Shown: positions 17,834 to 27,392, numbered from the stretch's first letter. The stretch is 64,000 nucleotides of DNA from Caulobacteraceae bacterium (GCA_019746095.1 JAIESL010000022.1:62001-126000); one strand, 5' to 3'. Notes: generated by a model from the sequence alone, not told the origin. Program-made: numbers and translations.

Positions 17834-19279
17834 ATGACTGAAACCCCCGCCCCGCCGCAGGACGGACAGGCCGCGCCGAAGCGCCTGTTCATCAAGACCT
17901 ACGGCTGCCAGATGAATGTCTATGACAGCGAGCGCATGGCCGATGTGCTGCGCCCGCTGGGCTATGCCACGACGGATACGGCCGAGGGGGCGGATTTCGT
18001 CATCCTCAACACCTGCCATATCCGCGAGAAGGCGGCCGAGAAGGTCTATTCCGAACTCGGCAAGCTGCGGGTGATGAAGGATGAGCGGTCGGCGGCCGGG
18101 CAGGGGGCCATGACCATCGCCGTGGCCGGCTGCGTCGCCCAGGCCGAGGGCGAGGAGATCATGCGCCGCCAACCGGCGGTCGATCTGGTCGTCGGGCCCC
18201 AGGCCTATCACCAGCTGCCGGAACTGCTGACGCGCACGGCGAGGGCGCGCGGCGAGCGGATCGGTGCCGACTTCGCCCCGGTCGACAAATTCGACGCCCT
18301 GCCGCAGGCGCGCGGCGTCGACGGCCCGACCGCCTTCCTGACCGTCCAGGAGGGTTGCGACAAATTCTGCACCTTCTGTGTCGTGCCCTATACGCGCGGG
18401 GCTGAGTGGTCGCGGCCCGTGGCGGCTGTGCTGGCCGAGGCGCGGGAACTGGCGGCCAGGGGCGTCCGTGAGGTCACCCTGCTGGGCCAGAACGTCAATG
18501 CCTATGACGGGGAGGGGCCGGACGGCGCACCCTCGACCCTGGCCCGGCTGGCCCATGCCTTGGCCGACATCCCCGGCATCGACCGGATCCGCTACACCAC
18601 CAGTCACCCCAATGACATGAGCGACGACCTGATCGTCGCCCATGGCGAGCTGGAGGCCCTGATGCCCTGGCTGCACCTGCCGGTGCAGTCCGGGTCGGAC
18701 CGGATCCTGCGGGCGATGAACCGCAAACATGGACGGGCGAAATATTTCGAGCTGATCGACCGGGTCCGGTCGGCACGGCCGGACATGGCCCTTTCGGGGG
18801 ATTTCATCGTCGGCTTCCCCGGCGAGACAGACGCCGATTTCGAGCAGACGCTGGATCTGGTCCGGCGCGTTCGCTACGCCTCGGCCTTCTCCTTCATGTA
18901 TTCGCCGCGCCCCGGTACCCCGGCGGCCGGGATGGCGGCCCAGGTGCCGGCCGAAGTCGCCCGCGAGCGGCTGCACGCCCTGCAGGCCCTGCTGTGGGAA
19001 CAGCAGACAGCCTTCAATACGGCCATGGCCGGCCGGACCATGGATGTGCTGTTCGAGAAGCCGGGTCGGCGGCCCGGCCAGGCCATCGGCCGCTCGCCCT
19101 GGCTGCAGTCCGTTCATGTGGCGGACGCGGATCAACTGATCGGGCAGATCGTCCCGGTCGAGATCGAATCCGGACAGCAGAACTCCCTCAAAGGCCGCCT
19201 GACCGGAGCCGGTCTGTCGTCAGCGGCGACGCCTCATCCGACGGCTGTTGGGGCGCAAGAGAGTCTTCATGGCGCGTGA
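17834..19279 (+). CDS. miaB: tRNA-2-methylthio-N6-dimethylallyladenosine synthase MiaB
   Basis: This radical SAM methylthiotransferase modifies i6A37 of tRNAs. The N-terminal UPF0004 domain has Cys in KTYGCQMN (C25), NTCHIRE and VAGCVAQ for the auxiliary cluster. The radical SAM CxxxCxxC lies in [17 protein letters not shown] (C175, C179, C182), and a C-terminal TRAM domain ends the 481-aa protein. I chose the ATG at 17834 because it gives the normal N-terminus; a longer frame would begin 39 bases upstream. Its 3' end overlaps the phoH start by 11 bases, which begins the miaB-phoH-ybeY-lnt cluster. Confidence 0.96.
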   Translation: MTETPAPPQDGQAAPKRLFIKTYGCQMNVYDSERMADVLRPLGYATTDTAEGADFVILNTCHIREKAAEKVYSELGKLRVMKDERSAAGQGAMTIAVAGCVAQAEGEEIMRRQPAVDLVVGPQAYHQLPELLTRTARARGERIGADFAPVDKFDALPQARGVDGPTAFLTVQEGCDKFCTFCVVPYTRGAEWSRPVAAVLAEARELAARGVREVTLLGQNVNAYDGEGPDGAPSTLARLAHALADIPGIDRIRYTTSHPNDMSDDLIVAHGELEALMPWLHLPVQSGSDRILRAMNRKHGRAKYFELIDRVRSARPDMALSGDFIVGFPGETDADFEQTLDLVRRVRYASAFSFMYSPRPGTPAAGMAAQVPAEVARERLHALQALLWEQQTAFNTAMAGRTMDVLFEKPGRRPGQAIGRSPWLQSVHVADADQLIGQIVPVEIESGQQNSLKGRLTGAGLSSAATPHPTAVGAQESLHGA

Positions 19280-20264
19280 GAGTGAGTTTCTGGCCCTCGG
19301 CGACCTCGCCCTGCGGGCCGTCATCGGCCCCGGCAGCCGCCACCTCGCCCTGATCGAGGACCGGTTCAAGGTTCTGGTCGAGACCCCCGGCGGTGGTGTT
19401 TCGATCAATGGCTCGGCCCGGGACCGCGCCCAGGCCAAACGGGTCATCGAGACCCTGGCCGACCGAGCCGATGCCGGGGCCGAGATCACCGAGGCCGATG
19501 TGCGCACGGCGCTCGGGGCGGCCATGGCCCAGCCGAGGGCAGGGCAGGGGAGTGTGGCCCCTGACGCCATCGCCCTTCCGGTCGGACGGCGCGGGGCCAT
19601 TGCGCCCAAGACGGCCGCCCAGGCCAACTATCTGTCCCTGCTCGCCAGTCGGGAACTGACCTTCGGCGTCGGTCCGGCCGGCACGGGCAAGACCTTCCTC
19701 GCGGCCGCCTATGGGGCCTCCCTGCTGCGCCGGGGACAGGTGGACCGGCTGGTCATCACCCGGCCGGCGGTCGAGGCGGGCGAGAAGCTGGGCTTCCTGC
19801 CGGGCGACCTGAATGAAAAGGTCGATCCCTATCTGGCCCCCATCTGGGAGGCGTTGAACGACATTCTCGGCCCCGACGATGTCCGCCGCCGGCGCGACAA
19901 GGGCGAGATCGAGGCTGCGCCGATCGCCTTCATGCGGGGCCGCACCCTGGCCCACGCCTACATCATCGTCGACGAGGCCCAGAACACCTCGCGCCTGCAG
20001 ATGAAGATGGTCCTGACCCGGCTGGGTGAGGGGGCCCGGATGGTGGTCACCGGCGATCCGTCCCAGGTCGATCTGCTGAATCCGCGGGATTCCGGCCTGA
20101 AGCACGCCCTGCGCATCCTCGAGGACGTCAAGGGTGTCGGGGTCCAGCGGTTCGAGGCCCAGGACGTGGTCCGCCACGCCATGGTCGAGCGGATTGTGCG
20201 CGCCTATGACGCCGACGCGGCCAGCCGACGCCCGCCGGCCGATCTCGAGGACCCGGACCTGTGA
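19269..20264 (+). CDS. ybeZ: PhoH-like ATPase (YbeZ family)
   Basis: This 331-aa protein has an N-terminal KH-like/unknown segment and a P-loop NTPase domain with GPAGTGKT near 135-142, plus a Walker B stretch [17 protein letters not shown]. YbeZ works with the RNase YbeY in ribosome maturation and RNA quality control. The ATG has AAGAGAG about 6 bases upstream and lies inside the 3' end of miaB. The stop overlaps ybeY by 4 bases (GTGA). Confidence 0.93.
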   Translation: MARESEFLALGDLALRAVIGPGSRHLALIEDRFKVLVETPGGGVSINGSARDRAQAKRVIETLADRADAGAEITEADVRTALGAAMAQPRAGQGSVAPDAIALPVGRRGAIAPKTAAQANYLSLLASRELTFGVGPAGTGKTFLAAAYGASLLRRGQVDRLVITRPAVEAGEKLGFLPGDLNEKVDPYLAPIWEALNDILGPDDVRRRRDKGEIEAAPIAFMRGRTLAHAYIIVDEAQNTSRLQMKMVLTRLGEGARMVVTGDPSQVDLLNPRDSGLKHALRILEDVKGVGVQRFEAQDVVRHAMVERIVRAYDADAASRRPPADLEDPDL

Positions 20265-20722
20265 TCGAGGTCGAGGTCGCGGACCCGGCCTGTACCGCGG
20301 CCCTCCCGGATGCGCCGCCCCGGCTCGAACGGGCCGCCGCCACCGCCCTCGGGACGGTCGCAGGCGATGTCGTCGTGCTGCTGACGGATGACGCCGCCGT
20401 GCGGGAGATCAACGCCCGCTTCCGCGACCGGGACCAGCCGACCAATGTCCTGTCGTTTCCGGCGGCGGAAAGCGCCGCGCCGCATCTGGGCGACCTGATG
20501 CTGGCCCATGGGGTCTGTGCCGCCGAGGCGGTGGCACAGGGCAAGACCCTGGCCGATCACCTGACGCATTTGACGATCCACGGCGTGCTTCACCTGCTGG
20601 GCCGCGACCATGTCGACGAGGCCGAGGCCGAGGCCATGGAGGCCGAGGAACGAACCCTTCTTGCCAGCCTTGGCGTCGCGGACCCATACAGGCCCCATGA
20701 ACCTTCTCACGGCGACGCTTGA
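20261..20722 (+). CDS. ybeY: Endoribonuclease YbeY (16S rRNA maturation)
   Basis: This metal-dependent RNase takes part in 16S rRNA 3'-end processing and 70S quality control. The zinc-binding signature H-x3-H-x5-H is present as H107, H111 and H117 in HGVLHLLGRDH. The preceding TNVLSFPAAES matches the family DVLSFP region. Length (153 aa) is typical. It is translationally coupled to phoH upstream and overlaps lnt downstream by 26 bases. Confidence 0.95.
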   Translation: MIEVEVADPACTAALPDAPPRLERAAATALGTVAGDVVVLLTDDAAVREINARFRDRDQPTNVLSFPAAESAAPHLGDLMLAHGVCAAEAVAQGKTLADHLTHLTIHGVLHLLGRDHVDEAEAEAMEAEERTLLASLGVADPYRPHEPSHGDA

Positions 20723-22319
20723 CGATGACGGCCCGCGCGCGCGGCTGATCCTGCGCTTCGGCAGGATCGGCCTGGCGCTGGCGGCGGGTGCGGCGACGGC
20801 CCTGGCCCATCCGCCGTTCGGCGTCCTGCCAGGCCTGCTCGGCTATGCCCTGCTGATGTTCCTCGCCGAGCGCGCGACCTCGACCCGCGGGGCCTTCTGG
20901 ATGGGCTGGCTGGCCGGCTTCGCCTATTTCTTCATCAGCTGCTGGTGGGTGGCCGAGGCCTTCCTGGTCAATCCGGCCCAGGCCTGGATGGCCCCGTTTG
21001 CGGCCTCACTGCTGCCGATCGGCCTGGGCCTGTTCTGGGGCTCGGCGACGGCCCTGTATCGCCGGTTCCTGCCCGACGGCGTCAAACGGGTGTTGTTCTT
21101 CGCCGCCCTGTTCTGCCTCTTGGAATGGCTGCGCGGTCATGTCCTGACGGGCTTTCCCTGGAACCCGGCCGGGGCCAGCTGGAAGGCGGGCTCGGCCGCC
21201 TCCCAATTTGCCGCGGTCGCCGGCGTCTACGGCCTCAGCTTCGTGACCGTGGCCGCGGCCGCGGCCTTCGGTCCCCTGCTGGGCGCGGGGCCCCGCAAGG
21301 CCCGCATCGGCGCGGCCGCCCTCGGCGGACTGGTGCTCGTCGCCCTGCTGGTCGGAGGCACCCTGCGGCTGTCCCAGGCCCGACTGGAACTGACCGGGAC
21401 GGTGGTGCGCATCGTCCAGGCGGATGTGGACCAGGAGTCGAAATGGACCCCCGAGGCCTATCGGGGCATCGTCGACCGCTACGTCAATCTGACCGCCCGG
21501 CCGGGCACGGTGACTCCGGATCTGATCATCTGGCCCGAAGGGGCCCTGCCGGCCTCGGCCAATCGGGTGTTCGCCGCTGACGCTCCGGAGGCCGTGGCCA
21601 TCGCCCGGGCCGTGCAGCCCGGCCAGAGCCTGATCATGGGCCTCGGGCGCGGCCTGCCCGATCCGACGGCCCCCGATGGAGCACGCTATTTCAACAGCCT
21701 GTTCGTCCTGACCGACCAGGGCGGGGACGGGCTCCGGATCACCGGTGTCTATGACAAATACCGGCTGGTGCCGTTCGGCGAGTTTCTTCCGGCGGCCGGC
21801 CTGCTGGGAGCCCTGGGCGCGCGCAGCCTGACCCATATGCCGACCGATTTCAGCCCCGGGCCGCGCCCCGCCCCGATCGACATCCCCGGTGCGCCCCGCG
21901 CCCAGCCGCTGATCTGTTACGAGAGCCTGTATCCGGGCTTTACGCCGGGGGGTGCTGACCGCCCCGAGTGGATCGTCAACATTTCCAACGACGCCTGGTT
22001 CGGCCGCAGTTCCGGCCCGCTTCAGCATCTGAATCTGGCCAGCTACCGGGCCATCGAGACGGGCCTGCCCATCGTGCGATCTACCCCGACCGGGGTCTCG
22101 GCCATGATCGATCCCTGGGGCAGGGTGACAGATGACCAGCGGCTGGAGCCGGGCGAGAGCGGCGTCATCGACGCCCGCCTGCCCCGACCGGCCGCGGTGA
22201 CCCTGTATGGACGGCTCGGTGATCTCCTGTTCTGGCTGGCCGTCATCGCCGGCCTGGCTGTCGGGATGCCCTGGGTCCGGTTCGTGACTCGCCTGAGGCC
22301 GGCTCCGGTCACAGCGTGA
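20697..22319 (+). CDS. lnt: Apolipoprotein N-acyltransferase
   Basis: Lnt adds the third acyl chain to lipoproteins in the inner membrane. The 540-aa protein begins with about six membrane helices (ALAAGAATALAHPPFGVLPG and following) and continues into a periplasmic nitrilase domain. Its catalytic triad is visible: E281 in IIWPEGALP, K354 in YDKYRLVPFGEFLP and C407 in LICYESLYPG. A final helix ends the protein. The chosen ATG lies inside ybeY. Many proteobacteria carry a CorC-type gene between ybeY and lnt, and it is absent here. Confidence 0.95.
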   Translation: MNLLTATLDDDGPRARLILRFGRIGLALAAGAATALAHPPFGVLPGLLGYALLMFLAERATSTRGAFWMGWLAGFAYFFISCWWVAEAFLVNPAQAWMAPFAASLLPIGLGLFWGSATALYRRFLPDGVKRVLFFAALFCLLEWLRGHVLTGFPWNPAGASWKAGSAASQFAAVAGVYGLSFVTVAAAAAFGPLLGAGPRKARIGAAALGGLVLVALLVGGTLRLSQARLELTGTVVRIVQADVDQESKWTPEAYRGIVDRYVNLTARPGTVTPDLIIWPEGALPASANRVFAADAPEAVAIARAVQPGQSLIMGLGRGLPDPTAPDGARYFNSLFVLTDQGGDGLRITGVYDKYRLVPFGEFLPAAGLLGALGARSLTHMPTDFSPGPRPAPIDIPGAPRAQPLICYESLYPGFTPGGADRPEWIVNISNDAWFGRSSGPLQHLNLASYRAIETGLPIVRSTPTGVSAMIDPWGRVTDDQRLEPGESGVIDARLPRPAAVTLYGRLGDLLFWLAVIAGLAVGMPWVRFVTRLRPAPVTA

Positions 22320-22361
22320 ACTGGCCCGGAAAGGCCAGCGTTCTCGCCTAAATGGTGAGAA

Positions 22362-22406
22362 AAAAGCGGCTGCGCAACCGAAGCTAAGCGGGGCGGGGCC
22401 GCTTTT
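22362..22406 (+). terminator. Probable terminator after lnt
   Basis: A 9-bp perfect stem (AAAAGCGGC with GCCGCTTTT, arms 22362-22370 and 22398-22406) has a 27-base loop and is followed by GCAATTTTTG. The A-tract before it and T-tract after it would let it work in both directions. Confidence 0.6.
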
Positions 22407-22480
22407 GCAATTTTTGATGACACAGGCGAATCTCGAGCGCATTCAGCTTTTCGGTAAGGAAACCGAAGGACATTTGGACG

Positions 22481-22897
22481 ATGGCGAGAGGCAAGGGCGA
22501 GGATGGTCCTCATCCCGTGGACCGGCATGTGGGCCGGCGCGTGTGCGAAAAACGTCTGGCGCTCGGGTATAACCAGAGCGACCTGGGCCGTGCACTGGGC
22601 CTCACCTTTCAGCAGATCCAGAAATACGAGAAGGGTGCCAACCGCATCTCGGCTTCCAAACTCTGGGACATCGCCCGCTTCTTCAAGGTCGACATCGGCT
22701 ATTTCTTCGAGGGCCTGACCGGGGCCCAGATCGCGGGCTTGGCCGAGGGCGGCACCGCTTTCGAGCATGATTTTCCCGCGACCCGCTACACCATCGAAAT
22801 CGGGCGTCTGGCCCCTCAGCTGTCTACGCGCCAGCAGAAGCTGGCTCTGGAACTGATCCGCGACATGGCCGATCGCAAGGAGACGGACGAGGTCTGA
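22481..22897 (+). CDS. XRE-family helix-turn-helix regulator (138 aa)
   Basis: The protein has a Cro/CI HTH near residues 15-75 with the recognition segment LTFQQIQKYEKGANRISASKLWD, then FFKVDIGYFFEGL and a C-terminal helix (QLSTRQQKLALELIRDMADR). It is a paralogue of the 129-aa XRE protein near 15.7 kb. This family is widespread in Caulobacterales, generally as free-standing regulators. A small hairpin (TTCGGT with ACCGAA, 22450-22467) lies just before the ATG and could affect translation. The gene is flanked by the lnt terminator and a convergent lipoprotein gene. Confidence 0.85.
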   Translation: MARGKGEDGPHPVDRHVGRRVCEKRLALGYNQSDLGRALGLTFQQIQKYEKGANRISASKLWDIARFFKVDIGYFFEGLTGAQIAGLAEGGTAFEHDFPATRYTIEIGRLAPQLSTRQQKLALELIRDMADRKETDEV

Positions 22898-22933
22898 CGA
22901 CCCCGCCCGCCCCGGCGCCGGGTGCCGGACCCC

Positions 22934-23449
22934 CTATTGCGAGGATGCGTCTGCCCGCCGCCGACCGAAGTCCGGCGCGGCAGCCTTCTGCTCGGCCCAG
23001 TAGGCGGCCCCGTCGCGCGGCTTGAACATGGTCTTGGGGACACCGTCCCGTGACAGCACGGCAAAGGTGTTGGTCGAGGCCTGGTAAAGCAGTACGTCCC
23101 CGTTGGGACGCTCGACCCGCTCCGTCCCGGCTGGCGGCCGTCTCGTAAAGGCGTCGACCTTGGCCAGATAGTCCTGCGCCGTCGCCGCCCCGAAATCAGC
23201 CCCGTTGCGCTCGAACAACCGGGTGATCTTGGCATCCACCGTCTCCTGCCGGTTGGCCGTCAGTGCCGGGCGGGCCTGACCGGGAGCCGTGTCACCGGCC
23301 GCCGCTGGGGCAGCGGTTCCGGCGGTCAGGGCCGCCTCCGTCCCCGCTTCCGCTCGCTCGCGTGTCTCGACGGCGGAGCCGCCGTTGCCGCAACCCGCCA
23401 GCCCCAGCAGCGCCGCCGCCAGCCATACCGAACCCTTGTTGGCGATCAT
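22934..23449 (-). CDS. Putative lipoprotein with a C-terminal domain resembling RNase-type polymorphic-toxin domains
   Basis: The ATG at 23449 has a very strong ribosome site (GGGAGGGA) and gives a 171-aa lipoprotein precursor with lipobox LAGC. An Ala/Thr/Pro linker to about residue 60 precedes a globular domain: LFERNGADFG, TAQDYLAKV, RPNGDVLLYQASTNTFAVLSRDG, then KTMFKPRDGAAYW. I recall this order of motifs from C-terminal toxin tips of RHS and filamentous-haemagglutinin proteins (BECR-type RNase fold). In those, LFERNG usually reads HF-x-KHG, so two putative catalytic histidines are missing here. Its promoter carries a consensus LexA box, so it is probably SOS-inducible. No immunity gene is evident. 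Function unknown; the toxin resemblance is from memory. Confidence 0.75.
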   Translation of the reverse strand: MIANKGSVWLAAALLGLAGCGNGGSAVETRERAEAGTEAALTAGTAAPAAAGDTAPGQARPALTANRQETVDAKITRLFERNGADFGAATAQDYLAKVDAFTRRPPAGTERVERPNGDVLLYQASTNTFAVLSRDGVPKTMFKPRDGAAYWAEQKAAAPDFGRRRADASSQ

Positions 23450-23482
23450 GAATCCCTCCCATGGTTGAAATCCGCCAGCTGC

Positions 23483-23517
23483 ATAGTAACCACAGGTCAT
23501 ATGTTCCTGCAATGTTC
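23483..23517 (-). promoter_or_regulatory. Promoter with consensus LexA (SOS) box for the lipoprotein gene
   Basis: GTTC-CTGCAAT-GTTC (23503-23517) is a perfect alphaproteobacterial SOS box. On the minus strand it overlaps the -35 TTGCAG (23507-23512), which stands 18 bases from a TACTAT -10 (23483-23488). That placement would let LexA repress the lipoprotein gene. It also lies 55 bases before coaBC, where I see no matching -10. Confidence 0.7.
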
Positions 23518-23571
23518 CTTTCAGAACCGGTTCCCCTCGACGCCGCGCGGCCGCATCGCTAGATCAGCGCC

Positions 23572-24798
23572 ATGACCCCAGCCTCGCTGTCCGGACGCAA
23601 GATTCTGCTGATCGTCGGCGGCGGCATTGCCGCCTACAAGGCGCTGGAACTGGTGCGCCTTCTCAGGAAGGCCGGGGCCGAGGTGATGAGTGTCCTGACC
23701 GCGGCCGGTGCCGAGTTTGTGACGCCGATGTCCCTGGCCGCCCTGACCGGCCACCCGGTTCGCCAGAAGCTGTTCCTGCCCGAGGACGAGACGGCCATGG
23801 GACATATCGAGCTGTCGCGCTGGGCCGATCTGGTGGTCGTGGCACCGGCGACGGCGGGGCTGATCGCCAAGGCGGCCAACGGTCTGGCTGACGACCTGGC
23901 CTCGACCACCCTGCTGGCCACCGACAAACGGGTGTTGCTGGCCCCCGCCATGAATGTGCGGATGTGGCTGCATCCGGCGGTGCAGGCCAATATGACGCGA
24001 CTGAAGACCTTCGACGGCTTCCATGGGGTCGCCGTGGTCGGGCCGGACGAGGGCGAAATGGCCTGCGGCGAGTTCGGCCCCGGCCGTATGGCCGAGCCGG
24101 CAGCGATCCTGACGGCCATCGAGGGCCTGCTGGCCGGGCCGGACGGACGTCCGCTGGCCGGGCGTCGGGCCGTGGTCACCGCCGGTCCGACCTTCGAGCC
24201 GATCGACCCGGTGCGCGGCCTGACCAATCGCTCCAGCGGCAAACAGGGCTATGCCATCGCCGAGGCCCTGGCCCGGCTCGGTGCCCGGGTGACACTGGTC
24301 TCGGGGCCTGTGGCCTTGGCCTGCCCGGTCGGTGTCGAGCGTATCCCGGTCGAGACCGCGCGCGAGATGCAGGCCGCGGTGGCGGCAGCGCTTCCGGCCG
24401 ATATTGCGGTGATGAGCGCGGCGGTCGCCGACTGGCGCGTCGACGGCGTCGCCTCGGGCAAGATCAAGAAGGCCCCCGGCGGCCCGCCCCTGCTGTCCCT
24501 GATCGAAAACCCGGACATCCTTGCCGGCGTCTCTGCCCCCGGCAAGAAGCGGCCGAAGCTGGTGGTCGGCTTCGCCGCCGAGACCACGGATCTCGAGGCC
24601 AATGCCCGCTCAAAGCTGTCGCGCAAGGGCTGCGACTGGATCGTCGGCAATGACGTGTCCGACGACGTCTTCGGCGCCGACGGCAATACGGTCACCCTGT
24701 TTACCAAGGGCGGAACGGCCGAGACCTGGCCGCGCCAGTCCAAGGCCGAGGTGGCGAGAAAGCTCGCCGCCCGCATCGCCGATCATTTCAAAGCCTGA
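23572..24798 (+). CDS. coaBC: Bifunctional phosphopantothenoylcysteine decarboxylase / phosphopantothenate-cysteine ligase
   Basis: This 408-aa two-domain enzyme catalyses two steps of coenzyme A synthesis. The N-terminal flavin (CoaC) domain has [16 protein letters not shown], the active-site stretch [20 protein letters not shown] and PAMNVRMW. The C-terminal CoaB domain begins at [19 protein letters not shown], with [15 protein letters not shown] and KIKKAPG. Downstream dut follows after 13 bases, a common coaBC-dut arrangement. Confidence 0.96.
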   Translation: MTPASLSGRKILLIVGGGIAAYKALELVRLLRKAGAEVMSVLTAAGAEFVTPMSLAALTGHPVRQKLFLPEDETAMGHIELSRWADLVVVAPATAGLIAKAANGLADDLASTTLLATDKRVLLAPAMNVRMWLHPAVQANMTRLKTFDGFHGVAVVGPDEGEMACGEFGPGRMAEPAAILTAIEGLLAGPDGRPLAGRRAVVTAGPTFEPIDPVRGLTNRSSGKQGYAIAEALARLGARVTLVSGPVALACPVGVERIPVETAREMQAAVAAALPADIAVMSAAVADWRVDGVASGKIKKAPGGPPLLSLIENPDILAGVSAPGKKRPKLVVGFAAETTDLEANARSKLSRKGCDWIVGNDVSDDVFGADGNTVTLFTKGGTAETWPRQSKAEVARKLAARIADHFKA

Positions 24799-24811
24799 AA
24801 GCCGCGCCCGC

Positions 24812-25261
24812 ATGACCACCGTCCGCGTCGAACGTCTGCCCCATGCCGAAGGCCTGCCCCTGCCGGCCTATGAGACCGGCGGCTCGGCCGGGATGGACCT
24901 GCGCGCCGCGGTGCCGGAAGACGCGCCTGTGACGCTGGAGCCGGGGGCCCGCGCCCTGGTCCCCACGGGGCTGAAGATCGCCCTGGAGCCCGGCCATGAA
25001 GCCCAGGTGCGGCCCCGTTCGGGCCTGGCCCTGAAGCATGGCCTGACCTGCCTCAACTCGCCGGGCACCATCGACAGCGACTATCGCGGCGAGGTCGGCG
25101 TCATCCTGATCAATCATGGACAGGACCCGTTCGTGATCCGCCGCGGCGAACGCATCGCCCAGATGGTCATCGCGCGCCATGCGCAGGCGGCCCTGGTAGA
25201 GGTCGCCGCCCTGGACGAAACCGCGCGCGGCGCAGGCGGCTTCGGCTCGACGGGGCGCTAG
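24812..25261 (+). CDS. dut: dUTP diphosphatase
   Basis: Dut hydrolyses dUTP to dUMP and pyrophosphate, keeping uracil out of DNA and feeding thymidylate synthesis. The 149-aa trimeric-type protein shows all five motifs: AGMDLRA (1), [11 protein letters not shown] (2), [14 protein letters not shown] (3), [11 protein letters not shown] (4) and the C-terminal GGFGSTGR (5) that closes over the substrate. The start at 24812 places it 13 bases after coaBC. A longer in-frame start lies within coaBC and is rejected. Confidence 0.96.
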   Translation: MTTVRVERLPHAEGLPLPAYETGGSAGMDLRAAVPEDAPVTLEPGARALVPTGLKIALEPGHEAQVRPRSGLALKHGLTCLNSPGTIDSDYRGEVGVILINHGQDPFVIRRGERIAQMVIARHAQAALVEVAALDETARGAGGFGSTGR

Positions 25262-25277
25262 GGCACCCGATCCTCCG

Positions 25278-26027
25278 TCAGGCCTGCCGGAAGCCCAGCA
25301 CGTCCTGCATGTCATAGAGGCCCGGTTTACGGCTGCGGACCCAGGCGGCTGCGGCGACGGCACCCTTGGCGAACAGCGACCGGTCGATGGCCGAGTGGCT
25401 GAGGGTCAGGGTCTCATCTTCCGAGGCGAACAGCACCGTATGCTCGCCGATGACCCCGCCCGCGCGCAGGGAGGCGAAGCCGATCTTGCCGGTTTCCCGC
25501 ACCCCGGTGATGCCGTCGTAGGGCGCGGAGCGGACGTCGGCCAGGTCGACGTCCCGGCCGTTGGCGGCGGCCTCGGCCAGCATCAGGGCCGTGCCGGACG
25601 GTGCGTCGGCCTTGCGGCGGTGGTGGGTCTCCAGCACCTCGATGTCCCAGTCAGCCGCATCGAGCCGTTGGGCGGCGTGTTCGACCAGCCCGATCAATAT
25701 GTTGACGCCCAGCGAGAAATTGCCACTGCGGACGATGGCGATCTTCTCGGCTGCCGCATGGATGTCGGCCTCCTGCTCAGGCGTCAGGCCGGTCGAGCCG
25801 ATCACCAGGGCCGGGCCGCCCCGGGCGGCGCAGTTTGCCGCCAGTTCCACCGAGGCGTCGGGGGTCGAGAAGTCGATGATCACGTCGCACAGCGACAGGT
25901 CGGGGGACTCGCCGCGATCGAAGCGGGCGGCCACGACGACGTCCTCGCGGGCGTCGAGAACCGTTGAGACGGCGCGGCCCATCCGACCGCGGGCGCCGGA
26001 AATGCCGGCGTGGAAGATGGCGCTCAA
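25278..26027 (-). CDS. dapB: 4-hydroxy-tetrahydrodipicolinate reductase
   Basis: DapB carries out the NAD(P)H-dependent reduction in the diaminopimelate/lysine pathway. The 249-aa protein has the dinucleotide loop GARGRMGRA at the N-terminus, DFSTPDAS, IGSTGLTPEQ and the substrate loop ETHHRRKADAPSGTAL with the catalytic His and Lys. It lies downstream of dnaJ on the same strand, 65 bases away, and is convergent with dut. Confidence 0.96.
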   Translation of the reverse strand: MSAIFHAGISGARGRMGRAVSTVLDAREDVVVAARFDRGESPDLSLCDVIIDFSTPDASVELAANCAARGGPALVIGSTGLTPEQEADIHAAAEKIAIVRSGNFSLGVNILIGLVEHAAQRLDAADWDIEVLETHHRRKADAPSGTALMLAEAAANGRDVDLADVRSAPYDGITGVRETGKIGFASLRAGGVIGEHTVLFASEDETLTLSHSAIDRSLFAKGAVAAAAWVRSRKPGLYDMQDVLGFRQA

Positions 26028-26092
26028 CTCGGACCCCTGTCAGTTCACGGCAATAGTGACGGCATTCGCGGGCGCCGTCACGCCTCCGCCGG

Positions 26093-27280
26093 CTACTGTG
26101 CCGCTTCCGAGCCGAGGATGTCGGCCCAGAACCGCTTGGCCTTGCCGGCAAAGGAGGAGTTGCGCGGTGTCTGGCTCTCGCCGAGCGAGGCGGCCAGTTC
26201 CTGCAGCAGAGCCTTCTGATGGGCGGTCAGTTCGGTGGGTGTCTCGACGAACAGTTCGACCACCAGGTCGCCGCGCTGGCGACCGTTCAGATGGGGCATG
26301 CCCTTGCCCTTGATCCGCACGGTCTTGCCGGTCTGGGATCCGGCTGGAACGCTGACCGGGGCCTTGCAGCGGCCGTCGCAGGCCTCCGACGTCAGGCAGG
26401 GGGCGTCGATCTCGCCGCCGAGGGCCGCCGTGGTCATGGCTACGGGCACGGTCACCAGCAGGTCGAGGTTGTCGCGTTCGAACAGTTCGTGGGGCGTGAC
26501 CGAGATGAAGACATACAGGTCGCCGCGCGGGCCGCCGCGGGTGCCCGCGTCACCCTCACCCGACAGGCGGATGCGCGAGCCGTCGTCGACCCCGGCCGGG
26601 ATCTTGAGCTGCAGTTTGCGGTTCCGGCGCACCTGGCCGTGACCCGCGCAGCTGGTACAGGCATCCGCCGCGGCCAGACGGGATCCGGCCCCGCCGCAAT
26701 GGGGACAGGTCCGCTCGACCTGGAAGAAGCCGTTGGCCGAGCGCACCCGGCCCGCCCCCTGGCAAGTGGAACAGGTGGAGGCCTTGGCCCCCTTCCGGGC
26801 GCCCGAACCTTCGCAGGTCTCGCAGGCGGCAGTAGTGGGGACGGCGATCTCGACGTCAGACCCCTTGTAGGCCTGTTCGAGGGTGATCTCGAGGTCGTAG
26901 CGCAGGTCCGAGCCGCGGCGCGGACCGTGCTGGCGCGCGCCGCCGCCGGCGCGGCCACCGAAGACGTCACCGAAGGCGTCGCCGAAGACCTGGGAAAAGA
27001 TGTCGTTGACGTCGGTAAAGCCCTGGCCCTGGCCGCCGAACCCGCCGCCGCCGCCATTGACGCCGGCATGGCCGAACCGGTCATAGGCCGCGCGCTTCTG
27101 GTCGTCCGAGAGCACCGAATAGGCCTCGGAAATCTCCTTGAACCGGGCCATGGAGTCTTCGCACCCGCCGTTACGGTCAGGGTGGTGCTGCATCGCCAGC
27201 TTGCGATAGGCCGCCTTCAGCCCGGCGGTGTCGATGGTCCGTTCGACCTCGAGAACCTCGTAATAGTCACGCGTCGCCAT
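26093..27280 (-). CDS. dnaJ: Chaperone DnaJ (Hsp40)
   Basis: This type I Hsp40 of 395 aa stimulates DnaK ATPase and delivers clients. The J domain has the HPD motif in MQHHPDRNG. A Gly/Phe-rich segment follows, then four zinc-binding CxxCxGxG repeats (CETCEGSG, CSTCQGAG, CPHCGGAG, CTSCAGHG) and the C-terminal peptide-binding domains. It follows dnaK by 168 bases, with a strong hairpin terminator between them. Its dose relative to DnaK is therefore probably set by read-through or a second promoter. Confidence 0.97.
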   Translation of the reverse strand: MATRDYYEVLEVERTIDTAGLKAAYRKLAMQHHPDRNGGCEDSMARFKEISEAYSVLSDDQKRAAYDRFGHAGVNGGGGGFGGQGQGFTDVNDIFSQVFGDAFGDVFGGRAGGGARQHGPRRGSDLRYDLEITLEQAYKGSDVEIAVPTTAACETCEGSGARKGAKASTCSTCQGAGRVRSANGFFQVERTCPHCGGAGSRLAAADACTSCAGHGQVRRNRKLQLKIPAGVDDGSRIRLSGEGDAGTRGGPRGDLYVFISVTPHELFERDNLDLLVTVPVAMTTAALGGEIDAPCLTSEACDGRCKAPVSVPAGSQTGKTVRIKGKGMPHLNGRQRGDLVVELFVETPTELTAHQKALLQELAASLGESQTPRNSSFAGKAKRFWADILGSEAAQ

Positions 27281-27392
27281 GCGGCGTTCGTCCTCTTACC
27301 CTTGCCGATGGTCCGCGCCTCTTGGCGGGCGGCGACCGGACGGCTGACCAGGCTGACATGGGGGCCCGGCCGAATGATGCAAGCTTCATGAA

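Noticed and set aside
26470-26490. Repeated GTTC inside dnaJ
   Set aside because: The spacing is 5 and the site is within coding sequence; it is not an SOS box.
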